A stretch of 64,000 nucleotides of DNA from Acephala macrosclerotiorum (taxonomy: Eukaryota; Ascomycota; Leotiomycetes; Helotiales; Mollisiaceae), in contig MU119234.1 of NCBI GenBank assembly GCA_014904845.1, positions 293,069 through 357,068 of the forward strand, given 5' to 3'. The position numbers and the translations under genes were made by a program. Position 1 is the first letter of the stretch; each line of letters starts with the position of its first letter. Shown here one piece after another: positions 1 to 10,822 of the stretch. The notes beneath the pieces were generated by a model, which was given only the letters and a program-made list of their open reading frames with translations, searched no databases and had not been told where the DNA came from.

Positions 1-381
1 CTTCATCTTCTATCTCCTCACCCCAACTCCTAATAAAGTGACGAACATCAAGCTCTTTCTGTTCAATGTGCGATTCTCTCCTCCATTTACTTTTATATCA
101 GCGTCCGATAGCCTTACGGCTATTCTGACGAGTTGAACCTGGGGCGTTTTCATTGGACCAAATATCGTTCGGCTCGCTATCACGATCTCAAACTGCAGCG
201 TCATCACTGACCGCGCAAGGATTATCACGTTTCTTGCTCACCCCTCGAAGTCTATATTCCTCATTCCAGGACAAGAGCCAATGCTCATCATCGCTCAACC
301 TAACGAACTATGTGGTTGATTCACACTTTCTCACTGGCGCTTGAGTCCGTCAGTGATCCAGAACAACATTAATTAGTATTC

Positions 382-840
382 AATTCTATCACGTACATGG
401 GAGAGATGAGGGGATTTTCCCCCCAGGATATGGCCGATCTCGACCGAGCGAATGGGAGGCCAGTTTCAAGAAGATCGAACAAACTTGCTGCGTCGCCCAC
501 ACTCGCGGTCTCCCTTACACCTAGGTCGATACCTGCTGCACCGATAAAAGCAGCAGTGCCGAGCTCACGGAGGCTATCACTCATTATTCCAATGGTACGA
601 GAAAGCCAATGTCTCCTTCGTGTATCTGTTTGATTATAATGTTCCTATGCCAGAAAATGATATTTCCAGTTGCTGGTGGCTTTCAAGAGGTTGGACACTG
701 CAAGAGCTCATTGCCTCGCGAGTGACTGAGTTCTATGACAGGAACTAGAGAATTTTTGGAGATAGGAAATCTTTCTCATCTCAGCTTCCAGACATCACTA
801 GAATTGATGCTAAGGTCTTGAAAGAAAGCGACATGTAGCC
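382..840 (+). pseudogene. HET-domain (heterokaryon incompatibility) gene remnant
   Basis: Reading the plus strand with frame changes recovers the HET-domain core in order: an ILSRTW-like start, a KIEQTC-like segment near 471, a VDTCCTDKSSSAELTEAI segment near 525, a YEKANVSFVYL segment near 597, and CWWLSRGWTLQELIAS near 667. HET domains act in fungal allorecognition and programmed cell death. The copy is dead. Frame shifts lie near 400, 460 and 597, and TAG codons at about 522 and 748 sit where the family normally has Trp (TGG). Both stops are G-to-A changes in the TpG/CpA context expected of RIP. The usual several-hundred-residue C-terminal part is absent; unrelated sequence follows in the same frame. 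No start codon was identified. Confidence 0.75.
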
Positions 841-1459
841 ACTTCGAATGGAGGCGTCTGCTTCCAATCCGAAGACTATTAGCTTTACCGACTTCCAGGC
901 AATCAAGATGGAGCTCGTCCATCTTTTCAAAGTCGGAATCATGATAAACTGTCCTTCATTCACATATTCTTTCAAACCCATTCCAGAACATCTGTGAGGT
1001 TCCTGCAACGGCACTTTCATCACTCATGGAACCGCAGACTTCACGGGTATGTTTGAAATTACTATAGCCACCGAGCATCGACCTTGAGAATACCCAGTGA
1101 TCAAGGTTGTGTTTCTTCTCAAAGACACGGGAAGATCATTGGCCGCTATCTTCAGCACCGAACCCGAGGATGGTGTCTTCGATCCGTTTGACGTGCTAGA
1201 ACATGGCAACTCGAAAGATCCATATTTGTTAGATGCTGCTCTATTAGCGGTACGTCCTCTTCTACAAGGAGATCTACCCGCACTAACAAGCCTCATCGGT
1301 TTTCTGAGATCCAAATTTCGCCATCCATATGGTGTTGTTAGTCTAAGCCAGAAAGACATTGAGCGGTTAACGATTGAAGTCACTTTGAATAGGGGGCACA
1401 AGCCTAACAACATTAATATTCCTTATAAGCTTACTTTTGAGCTCGATAATGCTTACTAG
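841..1459 (+). pseudogene. Unidentified degenerate coding remnant
   Basis: One reading frame stays protein-like across this stretch but is cut by stops near 826, 983 and 1090. The last open part (1097-1459) encodes about 120 residues with segments such as VFLLKDTGRSLAAI, EDGVFDPFDVLEHG and GHKPNNINIPYKLTFELD. It follows the HET remnant in frame, so the two are either a chimera of two broken genes or one gene whose C-terminal half I do not recognise. I cannot name a domain. The one-sided openness and sensible composition argue that it was once coding. Confidence 0.45.
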
Positions 1460-1788
1460 AAGACGTATAGGTGAGAGGATGAAAACAACAGAACACGAAA
1501 GACGAGGGACACCCAGTCGTGCAAAGGATCATCACTGATGTCATTTTGCGTTATTCCAAACAAGCAAAACAAAGCGCTAGTGAAATCATGAAGGGCCTGT
1601 CAATGAAGTACGGCAATGACTCCGAAAATATGTACAAGAATGAAGCGAATTGCTGGCTCGCGGAGCGACCTCCAGGCTTTCCTTCATAGCTAGGATCCAC
1701 CCCCCTCCATCCGCCAAAGTCAAGATCAAACACTCTTCGCCAACATCCTTCACCAAGTATTCCTCCAAATAGGCACCCTTGTCGACAC

Positions 1789-2476
1789 TTAGCAAGTGAA
1801 GAGAGTTGGTCCTGGTATGGTATATGTCGTCGCTTGGTACGCATCATATGTGATCCCAGGATCGCTGCTACTGTACCCGCCAGGGATGACCACTTTGCTG
1901 GCTGGTCCAGTGCTTGTTCCGCTGCCAGTGATTTTTATCTGATGGCAAGAGGGGTAAAATTGGGCTCCAGGATAAGTGTATGCTGCGTGGAGAACAATGA
2001 TCTCATGGCGGACGATGTATGATCCAGCAGCGACGCAGGATGGTATAGGTGATGTCGCTGCCAACTGTCATAAGAGGGGTGTCTCCCCAGACGTTGGTAG
2101 TGCCGGTTCGGCCTGCTTCTTGGATCTTGAACCAGACAGCACCGCAACCTGTTAGGACTCTAACACTCAATGGTGGGTTTGAAGAGACATACTCAGTGCC
2201 TGGAAGATAGGTTGCGCAATTATCATTGCCACATCGAGCCATGTAGGTAATGACAGGACTGACGTGACTACTTGGCCACAATGTCCAGCGTAGACTGACC
2301 ATACTTCCAGCTGCAACAGGACCTGCGTTCAAGTTAGCAGGAGAAGATCCAATGATGCCACCTGCAGCATATCCTCCGCACTGGAGATCGATGAGGGTCA
2401 GGTCCTGCACAGGTCCATTGCCTTGGATTGGGCGAAAGATTCGGCTTGAAGTGGGCGACATGTACGGGTCGTGGTA
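1789..2476 (-). pseudogene. AA9 lytic polysaccharide monooxygenase remnant (5' truncated, frameshifted)
   Basis: Two overlapping minus-strand frames together give most of an AA9 (formerly GH61) copper monooxygenase, a secreted enzyme that oxidatively cleaves cellulose. Frame one (2461 to 2003) has LTLIDLQCGG, VSLRWTLWPSSHVSPVITYMA and AVWFKIQEAG. Frame two (2064 to 1789) has PSCVAAGSYIVRHEIIVLHAA and GAQFYPSCHQIKI, the family's active-site region around the second copper His and axial Tyr. The frames must be joined by a shift near 2040, so the gene is broken. The N-terminus, with its signal peptide and the catalytic His1, is missing: about 100 bp upstream the sequence becomes an AT-rich block. 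Confidence 0.8.
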
Positions 2477-2559
2477 TGGTTAGTAGCTCTGTTGAAATTA
2501 GACTGCATTATGGGGTCCCATAGGGCGGGTTTTCAAGTTTTGGAACCGTCCCATGGGAC

Positions 2560-3290
2560 TTTATAAGTTTGAAAATATATTTAAAACCGCTTTGCAAATT
2601 TCAAAACTTATAATAAGACTTTATAAATTTTATTATTTATAAAAAAAAAATATAAATTTATATTTAAATTATATAAAATATATTAATAAATAATTTTAAT
2701 TTTAATATATTTTTATATATTAAAATTTTTTCTTTTTTTAGTTTTCATTTATATTTTAAATCGTAAAAAAATAAAAATAATTTTATTTGAAATTTTAATT
2801 TACGAGTTCAATTTTCTCCAAAAAAAATCGTTTTATTAAAATTAATAAAATTTAAACCTTAAAAAAAATATATATATATTTTATAAAAAATAAACATATT
2901 TATTTTTATTAATATATAAAATATATAAAAAATTAAAAACGAAATGTTTAAATTTAAATTTTATAGTTTTATATACTTTTTAATAATATTATTATAATAT
3001 CGTTTTACGTTTTAAAAAATAAATTTTTATAAAATTATAAAATAAAAAAAATATTCTCGTTTTAAAAATTTCGTAGTTAATATATTACAAAAATGTCGAA
3101 TATATATTGTATTTGTTTTAATCTTTAAAAAAAAAAGAAATAAATTTTTTTTATAAAATTTATAATTATAATATTATTATACGTAAAAAATTAATTATTT
3201 TATTAAAATAACTCGAAATGTTTTTCTATTATACTTGAAAATAATAATAATAATTTTCTTCGAATGTAACAATGATCGAAAAAGTGTTAA
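2560..3290. repeat. AT-rich block, probable RIP-mutated repeat
   Basis: About 730 bp of almost pure A and T with long homopolymers and no usable reading frame. The few remaining C and G are mostly in CpG (tcgt, tacg). It abuts the truncated 5' end of the AA9 remnant. This is the usual look of a transposon copy saturated by RIP; no element identity survives. Confidence 0.7.
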
Positions 3291-3510
3291 CCAGCGAGAA
3301 ATAAGGGGTCTTGGGCAAAAACTTTCCAGAGTAAGGGAGATCACGTGTAGCTCCCTCATTTTACCTTCCCGAGTTGCTTGAAAACTACTACAACCGATCC
3401 ATGAACCTAATCACGGTTATTAGCAAACTTTATTGCTCTACCAAGGGTAATCATCGCACCTTTCGTATCTCGTCTCCAGCTTCTTGCACTCTAAGCTTGC
3501 TTCATGAGCC

Positions 3511-4380
3511 TCAACCTCGGCTATGCCCGTTGTGAAATCCATGTCCTCGGGCAGGATGAAAGGGATTCGCTTGACGACCTTCTAGCCGAGATAGATGACC
3601 ACTGATTGGGTCGTTATTATTCAGAAGTTGGAAGAAAGAGACCAGATCTAGCTTACGAAAGAAGACGATGGTAAAGGAAGCTGTGAAGAAGTTTGCAAAG
3701 GACCAATATCCATTGATGAAGACGCCTAGAAGATCACGATCAGTGTTCAGATCAACGGAGAGAAGAGGGTGATCTGCCTGTGCTGTATCCGTTTGTAAGC
3801 AAGATAAGACTGACTCTAAATAGTGCAATGTAGTTCGAGTAAGCTATTGTAAGGCAGGTAAGTATTGGTCCGATATTCAAGAACAAGAGGGGTGCTTACG
3901 AGTGAAGGGACTTCTAAAAAGCAGAGCCGCAAGACCAATTCCTTAGACCTTCAAACCCTTGTGAAGGCGCAAGTCGGCCCACTGAAATTATGCCAACCCT
4001 CGGCATGCCCACATCTGGGCTGACATTACTCACTAACATCAGAATATATCTAGAGACAAGGTCAACTCTACTTCAAATATTGTCGAGGCAGAGACCACTC
4101 ACGTAATCATAATCGCAGTCGAACCAGGATTAGTAAACCATCTGAATACGACAGCTGAAGCATTGTTGCATGTCATGAACGCTAAAAAAGCAACAGCAAC
4201 CGAGAGGATGAGTGCGGGCAAGAGAACGCCACTCTTCATGGGTTTGGCGAAGATTTTGGGGACCCGACTACGTTTTGCGAGACTAAAGACTATTCGTGAG
4301 GCCTGGAAGAGCAGGCAGTTCGTGCAGCTCCATGCACTTGTGGTTCTGGCAAGTGATCAGCGTCGTGCACGATGAAGGGG
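3511..4380 (-). pseudogene. Amino-acid permease (APC superfamily) C-terminal remnant
   Basis: The minus strand from 4375 reads, with frame breaks, VFSLAKRSRVPKIFAK, then LLPALILSVAVAFLAFMTC and AVVFRWFTNPGSTAIMIT, followed by a GT donor. Downstream, 3828-3700 reads DLLGVFINGYWSFANFFTA and SFTIVFFRKLDL. These match the order of the last membrane segments of fungal YAT-type amino-acid permeases, which import amino acids across the plasma membrane. The first half of the protein is absent, a stop interrupts the frame near 4330, and the middle part (about 3830-4090) is degraded. Called a pseudogene. Confidence 0.55.
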
Positions 4381-5389
4381 GCACGCGGTAAGCTATGACT
4401 TAAACGACGGCATTACACTGATCTGGCATGATGTGAAGGTCGCGCGACTCGCTGATCGAGGGGAAAAGATTGTCCACAGTCCAGAAATTGCCCGCCGCTA
4501 CCGATGCAGCGCGGGAGATTTGCCAGGACTTTGCGAGTTTCTTTCAAGCAGGTATCCGTAGGTGTATTAAGTTGAAAGATCAGCAATGGATAAGGAGCGC
4601 TGGTATGGCAAGGGCTCGATTGCGAAGATTGAGATCCCGCACTGGTGCACCTCATGATCTGACAAAAGGGAATCCAACCAACGTTGTGAGATTGATTTGG
4701 CCAGCCGACATCAGCATACCCGTCAAGCAAGACGACTGTCAGTATCGATTCGCAGCAATGATGCTTGACGTTGGTGAAAAACAGAGGATCAAGGATAATT
4801 TAGCAAAGAAGTTGGCGGATTTGCATCTAGGAAATGTGACGCATTGTGCCTCGCGACTACAAAGACCACCCGACAGGCTCCTGACAAGGCCCAAAGTCGA
4901 GAGTCCGATATGAAGAAACACCATAGCTATCAGTATTCCATGATGAGTTCCACTAGTCGACCTAAACTATAGGGCTGGAGGACGACTTCGATGTCGCACC
5001 GCACGAGCCTGGAATCGATACCCAAAGGTGTGTTCGTCTCAGTAGTTCTGCATGCTTCATGCTGTCTGAGTCGGACTAAGTACAGAGGAGCCCGTTGCGC
5101 TCACAACCTCGACAACCAGGTCGCTCCTCACCGCATTTCTTCCGTTGAAGCCAGCATCCCATTCACCCAGTCTTGGAACGTATTGTCTTCGGTGAAGACA
5201 TGATCTACGGGAAGGTGTTTGCATGAATGGGGAGAACGGTTTTGTTCGAAATGGATCATCGGGTTGCTTCACGTGCTTCTTCCCTTATCAAGCGCAGTGT
5301 AGGGGCTTTTAGTCTTCAAGTACTTGGATATTCCCGTCTTGGCCGTTGGGAATTTGAAGAGCTTCAAATCAAACTCGACTTCGATACTT
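4381..5389. other. No recognisable gene
   Basis: Normal GC content. A plus-strand frame at 4470-4913 (147 codons) has plausible composition (KLPAATDAAREICQDFASF, then a charged segment) but no domain I recognise, and changes character midway. It may be the remains of a gene. The last 40 bases contain repeated atcgat motifs that lead into the AT-rich block. Confidence 0.3.
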
Positions 5390-7770
5390 GAGACATCGAT
5401 ACAGTATCGATATTGAGTAGTATTAATCAAGTATTACAAATATCAATACGTATCGATAAAAAATCGATTTTTACATCGTTTTTTTATTTCGCACTTTACA
5501 ATTCTTTTTTTCTTTATTTTTCCCTTTTCGTACGACGATTTTATTTGAATTATATTTTTAAAATATTTTCTTTATTTAAGTTAAACTCTTTTTTTATAAT
5601 TTTTACTTTAATAAAATTAATTACAATTATTTCAAATTATAATACGAAATAAAAGATTTTCGCTTGAAAATACTATTATTATTCGATTAAAAAAGAAAAT
5701 CAAATTTATTTTTATTATATTTATTATATTAATTCAACGAAAAGTTTATTATATAATACTACTATAATAAAAAATATAAAAAAGTACTTAAAAAACTATT
5801 ATTAAATTATTATTAAAAAAACTTTAAACAAAAATCAAATAACGATTAATAAACAATTAAAATAATACTATTAATAAACTAATAAAATTAATAAAAAAAA
5901 AAGGTTTAATGTTGAGATTTTAAAGACTTATTTTAGTGTATCGGTTTTTATTAAAATTTTAAATACTCTTATTATCGTACGAAATTTATTTTTTTATCTC
6001 ATTAAATAATTAAAGTTTTATATCTTTTATCAAATACTAAATCGAATTTTCAAAAATAAAATTACAATCATTTATTTAAAAATTATTAATTTAATCAAAA
6101 AAATTTGAAAAAAACACTAAAATGTCGTACGAATACTTTAAATAATATTTTTATATATTTATATTTTTTTTAATATTTAAATTTCTTTAAATCGCTAATT
6201 TTTATTAGTAATATATACTTATTTTACTACGTACGATTAAAAAAAGTAAAAAACTTTTTCGTTTTAAAAAAAGTTTTTAATTATAATTTAAAAATTTAAT
6301 TTATTATTTTTTAATTAATTTTTAAAAATTATAATATTGTACAAAAATAATATTTCTATAAATAACGTTTTTTATCGATTAATTTAAAAAAAACTAAAAA
6401 ATACGTTTAATTTAATTTAAAAAACAAAATATTAATATATTTATTGTTTTAAATATATTATTAATTTTATTATATAAATTCTTTTATTTACGAGTATAAT
6501 TAATTTAAATAATTTTAAATCGTATAATTAATAAAAAAAAAATTGAAATTTTTAATATAATAAAAATAATAAAAATTGAATTTAAATTTATAAATTTATT
6601 TAATTAAATATATAATATTGTAATCTATATTCGTAAATCGATTAAAAAAATAGAAAACTTTTATACGTTTATAAAAAAATTAATTCTAATAAATAATCGT
6701 ACGAAGTAAAATAATTAATATTAAATATTTTTTAATTATTTAATTTATAATTCGTAGTAAAAAAATATTATTAAAATTACAAAAAAAAATTTAAAAAAAA
6801 TATTTTAATTTTATTTTTTTTATAATAAATATTTTAATTAAATATTTTTAAAAAAAAAATAAAATTTTTTTTTTCTCGTATAATTAAATTAATTTTTATA
6901 TAATAAATTAAATATAAAAAAAATAAAAATAAAAAAAATAAAATTTTTTTTTATCGAATTAAAATAATATATAAAATTTTTAATAATTACTATATAAAAA
7001 TTAATATATTTTCGATTTATATTACTATATTAATTTTAAATTTTTATAATTATATAAAATATATTAAAATATATTAATCAAAAAAATAATTAAAATCGAT
7101 TTTAATTAAAATTAAAAAGTTTTAAAAAAATATAAAAAAAAAATTATAATTTTATTTATTTTCTCGATTTTTTCGTACGATAATTCGTTTTATAAACTAC
7201 TAAAATTTGATATTTTTAATCGAATTATTTTATTTTTTCGAGTAATCGTTTAATTCGCAAATAAAAACGAGTATAAAAATTATAATTCATTTGAATTGTA
7301 CGATTTTAATAAAAAAAAAATTTCGCTTAATAATATTAAAATACGTAAAAATAATATTAATTAAAATTTTTATTTATAATTATTAATATTTTTTTAATTT
7401 TATTAATAAGTAATAAACTAAAAAAAGTATTTTCAAAAGCTCGTCGTACAATAAATTGAAATAAAAAGCAAATAAAATTGAAAACGATTAAAATACAAAA
7501 ATATTTAAAGTATTAAAAAAAAAGTAAAATTCTAAATATTTTCTTTTAAAATTAATTTGTTTAAAAGTAATAAACGTAATAAAAGTAATAGTAGTAATCG
7601 TACGAAAAGAAAATGCTTTATATAACGTAGTATCGTAAGAAAAACTTCTCGTAAAAATAATAGAGTTTATTTTAAGAAAAAAAGAAAAATATATTATGTA
7701 ATAAGCTCACTAAGAATCGATATTTTATCGATAATACTAATATCTTACGATTCTAGTATTAATATCGTAT
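5390..7770. repeat. Large AT-rich block, probable RIP-saturated transposon
   Basis: About 2.4 kb of extreme AT content with no coding frame. Remaining C and G are strongly concentrated in CpG, often in cgtacg and atcgat motifs. Imperfect atcgata repeats occur at both edges. The right edge (about 7760-7806) carries a short sequence, GGTATTACAGTCGAGCCTGC, that recurs at the right edge of the block at 15.3-15.8 kb. The size fits a retrotransposon fragment or small DNA transposon, but no protein remains to classify it. Confidence 0.7.
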
Positions 7771-8484
7771 CGATACCGGAAATTAGGTATTACAGTCGAG
7801 CCTGCTTCAAATAGTATAGAGGATTGACCAACAGTATCGACAAGGTCTTTTTCTTGATTTTCAGAACGAGAAAATGCAGTACTGGCAATGGCAGCAGAAA
7901 AAGATGGATACACCAGGCCAGACAAGCTATACATGTTGCCGAAAGTTCATGAAGATTTCTGTTCTCTGCTTGTTGGAGGTAAAATTTATCGATGATCCTT
8001 CGTAGTTGGCAACAATTCGTATCACCAGTTTGGAAGTATATCGATGTTCTGAGGGTAAGAGAAGGATCCGTGATTGTTCGTGTTGGAGTGAAGAGAAAAG
8101 AGGCGTGTAATTAGAGGTGTGCAAGTGTCATCGGACATTGAATAAAGCAAAGAGCTAGGGACTTTAGCGGGCAAGCGTTGTAATTCGTGTCAGGCAGTCA
8201 GGCACTATTCAGCCTTGTCAGCATCAACAATATCTGCGTCTTCTACGTCGTGCCGTATACGATAATATTAACCACCGTGGTTGGGGCAATAAGCACGAAG
8301 ATGTCTATCAGGGTTATAGGCCTAGCGCTTGCTGTCTGCTATCAACTTGAAGATGGATAGAAGCGCACGGACGACGGGTTTTGGAATGCTTCCCTACATA
8401 TACCCAATGAGACCGATAACTTGAATGAATCAAGTATTTACTACACATCTGCCGACCATCTCGAGAATGGCATCACCAACAACA
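7771..8484. other. Intergenic stretch with no recognised gene
   Basis: Only short open frames on the minus strand (7737-7934 and 7927-8124) without a recognisable domain. The first 40 bases are the shared right edge of the AT-rich repeat. From about 8250 the composition is normal but all frames are interrupted. Confidence 0.35.
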
Positions 8485-9240
8485 ATGCCAAAGCGCGTCG
8501 TGATCATTTAGGGTAGAATGGGCAGCACTCGTCGCTGCGAAGACATATCTTGGAAATCGACCCCAGTGTCCATCTCGTGATATTCGGCTCGGAACGACAC
8601 TTGGGAGGAGTATGGAACAAAGGCCACTTCTTCCCAGGTTTCATCGCAGACTCAGCCGTCGATATGTTTGACCTCTCCGATCTGGCTATGCGAGACGTTA
8701 TAGGATTGAAAGATTAGATAAATCTTCTAGGCGACCAAGTCTACGAATATCTGAAGGCATATACGGAGGAGTTCTCGTTGGTGGAGCGATTGAGACTCGG
8801 TACGAAAGTGTCGCGTGTCTCGAGACATCTGAATGAGAAAGCTTGGGTCGTTGGGATTGAGGATTCTGGGGAAGTCTTGCATTCGACAAGGCCATTGTTG
8901 AGTCCGGCTTGGTCTCGAAACCAAGATGGCGGGATCTGCCAGTGTTGGACTTGGAGGACATGGGTATGCGCTCGAAAGATATTGTCCAACACTATCAAGA
9001 ATTGGAAAGGCTAATCGTCTGACAGTCTACGGTGGCTGTGCATCAGCAGTCGATGCCATTATCCTCTGCATCGATTCTGAAAGAAACTGGATTGGATCAT
9101 CCGTGACGCCGGTAATAGTCCTGGTATGATTGCGCAGATGGGGACATTACTTGGCACACACGGCGGTAGACTTGCGGGAAGCTGGAAGAATATCCTGACT
9201 CCTTCAACTTTTCAATTGACAAATTCTGGCACAGATTCCT
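8485..9240 (+). pseudogene. FAD-dependent (flavin-containing) monooxygenase remnant
   Basis: The plus strand starts MPKRVVII and then hits TAG where the GxGxxG dinucleotide-binding loop should continue. After a frame change it reads AALVAAKTYLEIDPSVHLV, then HLGGVWNKGHFFPGFIADS, as in FAD-binding Rossmann folds of dimethylaniline-monooxygenase-like enzymes. Further on come KAYTEEFSLVERLRLGTKV and FDKAIVESGLVSKPRW, the usual strand leading to the second glycine-rich region. At least three frame shifts and several stops (near 8508 and 8717) are needed, and the C-terminal half is lost. These enzymes oxygenate N, S or ketone substrates with NADPH; this copy cannot be functional. Confidence 0.65.
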
Positions 9241-9454
9241 GCACAAAGTTACTGGCCAACTCTCGAGTTGAAAAGCCAGCAGAATGAGAATGTAAATCCA
9301 CGAAGTGAAAATTTATATACTATTAAATGTTGTATGTGCCATCCCATCCGACCCAATAGTATCGTCAAAACTAAAATCCGGTAAGGGGAGATCTCTAAAA
9401 CGCCATCGCAATGCCCATCACCGCCCACACACCAGCTCTCGCCATGTTCCCTTT

Positions 9455-10822
9455 TCAAATCTTTCTGAACACACCCTTTCCCCTCGTATGCTTAACCCAA
9501 ATCGCCGCCACCGCTCCTGCAAGAACCACCACAGCGCTGAAAATCGCAACTTGATCGTACCCACCATACTGCTTGATGATCGCACCATCGATTGGAGGAC
9601 TGATAAGAGCTGCAATACTCGTGACCGCCATCCCCATCCCCATATACGTCCCAATATTCCTGGGATCTTGCGGAATCTGTGCCAAACACGTACTCATACC
9701 TGACACGATCGCGCCAGAAGAGAACCCGTACAGAGCAGAGAAGACGATGATTCCTGCATTGGAGTTGATGGCTTGCATACACAGGATCAAAATACCAGAC
9801 GCGAAAGCAGCAGTAGCAAACGCATCCAATCGTCCGAGTTTATCACCCAAGACACCAGGAATTACTCGTCCGGAGAAAGAAGCGCCGTTGAGGATCGAGA
9901 CAACGTATGATGCGAGCTGAGTGCTCATCCCCATTGCGATGGCAAAGGATGGAAGGTAGAAGAACGGCATGAACACTCCCATCACTGTCAAGAAACTGGC
10001 ACCAAGCAAGCTCACATACGTGATCTCCTTAAACGCAGAAGGCAAGAAGAACGACGAAACCCTTGGAGGAAGTCTCGCACGAATAGCAAAGCAAGCTGGT
10101 CCGAGGAGAGCAAGCATGATAAAGCCGAGGATACGAATCGACCATCCAAACCCCAGAGATTTGTTGTACACCATTTTCGACAACGCTATAGGGAAGATCA
10201 CCCCGCCGAGAGAGGAACCAGCGACTGCAAGTCCTAGTGCGACCCCGCGTTTCTTTTGGAAGTATTGGCCTGTCGCTGCCATGGCGGGGGCCATGCTCAT
10301 GCCCATGCTAATGCCGCCGAGGACGCCTTGGGCGAGCATGAATTGATAGTATTCCTTGCAGAGGGAGGTCATCATTACTGACAAGACGTAAACGATTGCT
10401 GCAGGCCAGATGACCTTGGCGCCAAATCTGTCGAAGAGAGGACCACCGAAACAGTTTCCGCCGAAGAGGAAGAAAATTTAGAGAGAGCCGATCCAGGATA
10501 TGGTTGAGGGGGACTCGTGACTGAGCTGATGGGTTTGGTAGTACTCTTGGTATACACTGGATATCATTAGTGTTGAGACTTCAAGGTGGAGGTGAAAAAG
10601 GTCATACCCGAAGGCATTGGAATATCCAAATGTGCAGAACAGCACACCAGCTGCACCGACTGCCACAGACCAAGCTCTTAGACCTCCATCTGGAAAGTTC
10701 ATAGCCACTTGAGTCAGAGATTTCTCAATTGGGGCATCCAGTGAAGCCTCAATATCACTGTCTCGAGGGTTCATCTTGATACCTCCCTCTGGCGAGGTCT
10801 CTTTCACGGAGTTGGGATCCAT
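9455..10822 (-). pseudogene. MFS monocarboxylate-transporter-family gene with an in-frame stop
   Basis: Minus strand, start ATG at 10822, exon 1 to 10608, intron 10557-10607 (51 nt, no stop), then exon 2 to 9455. Without the stop it would give about 437 residues, usual for fungal MCT-like (Mch-type) carriers. It opens with a hydrophilic N-terminus, then DGGLRAWSVAVGAAG (TM1) and SNAFGVYQEYYQ across the intron, SWIGSL, FFLFGGNCFGGPLFDRFG, YYQFMLAQGVLGGISMGMSMAP and a conserved C-terminal half. A single TAA at 10478-10480 interrupts it right after SWIGSL, where the family commonly has Gln; CAA to TAA is a CpA-to-TpA change typical of RIP. Otherwise the frame is open to the end, so the loss is recent or the codon is read through. 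Confidence 0.8.

Noticed and set aside
4470..4913. Plus-strand frame of 147 codons
   Set aside because: Plausible composition but no recognisable family; not listed as a gene.
2560..7770. Possible centromere or mitochondrial DNA insertion
   Set aside because: The AT blocks are short, lack mitochondrial genes and have CpG-enriched residual C, which fits RIP better.
9969..10346. Plus-strand open frame of 125 codons
   Set aside because: It lies opposite the MFS transporter exon and has no domain; a shadow of the real gene.
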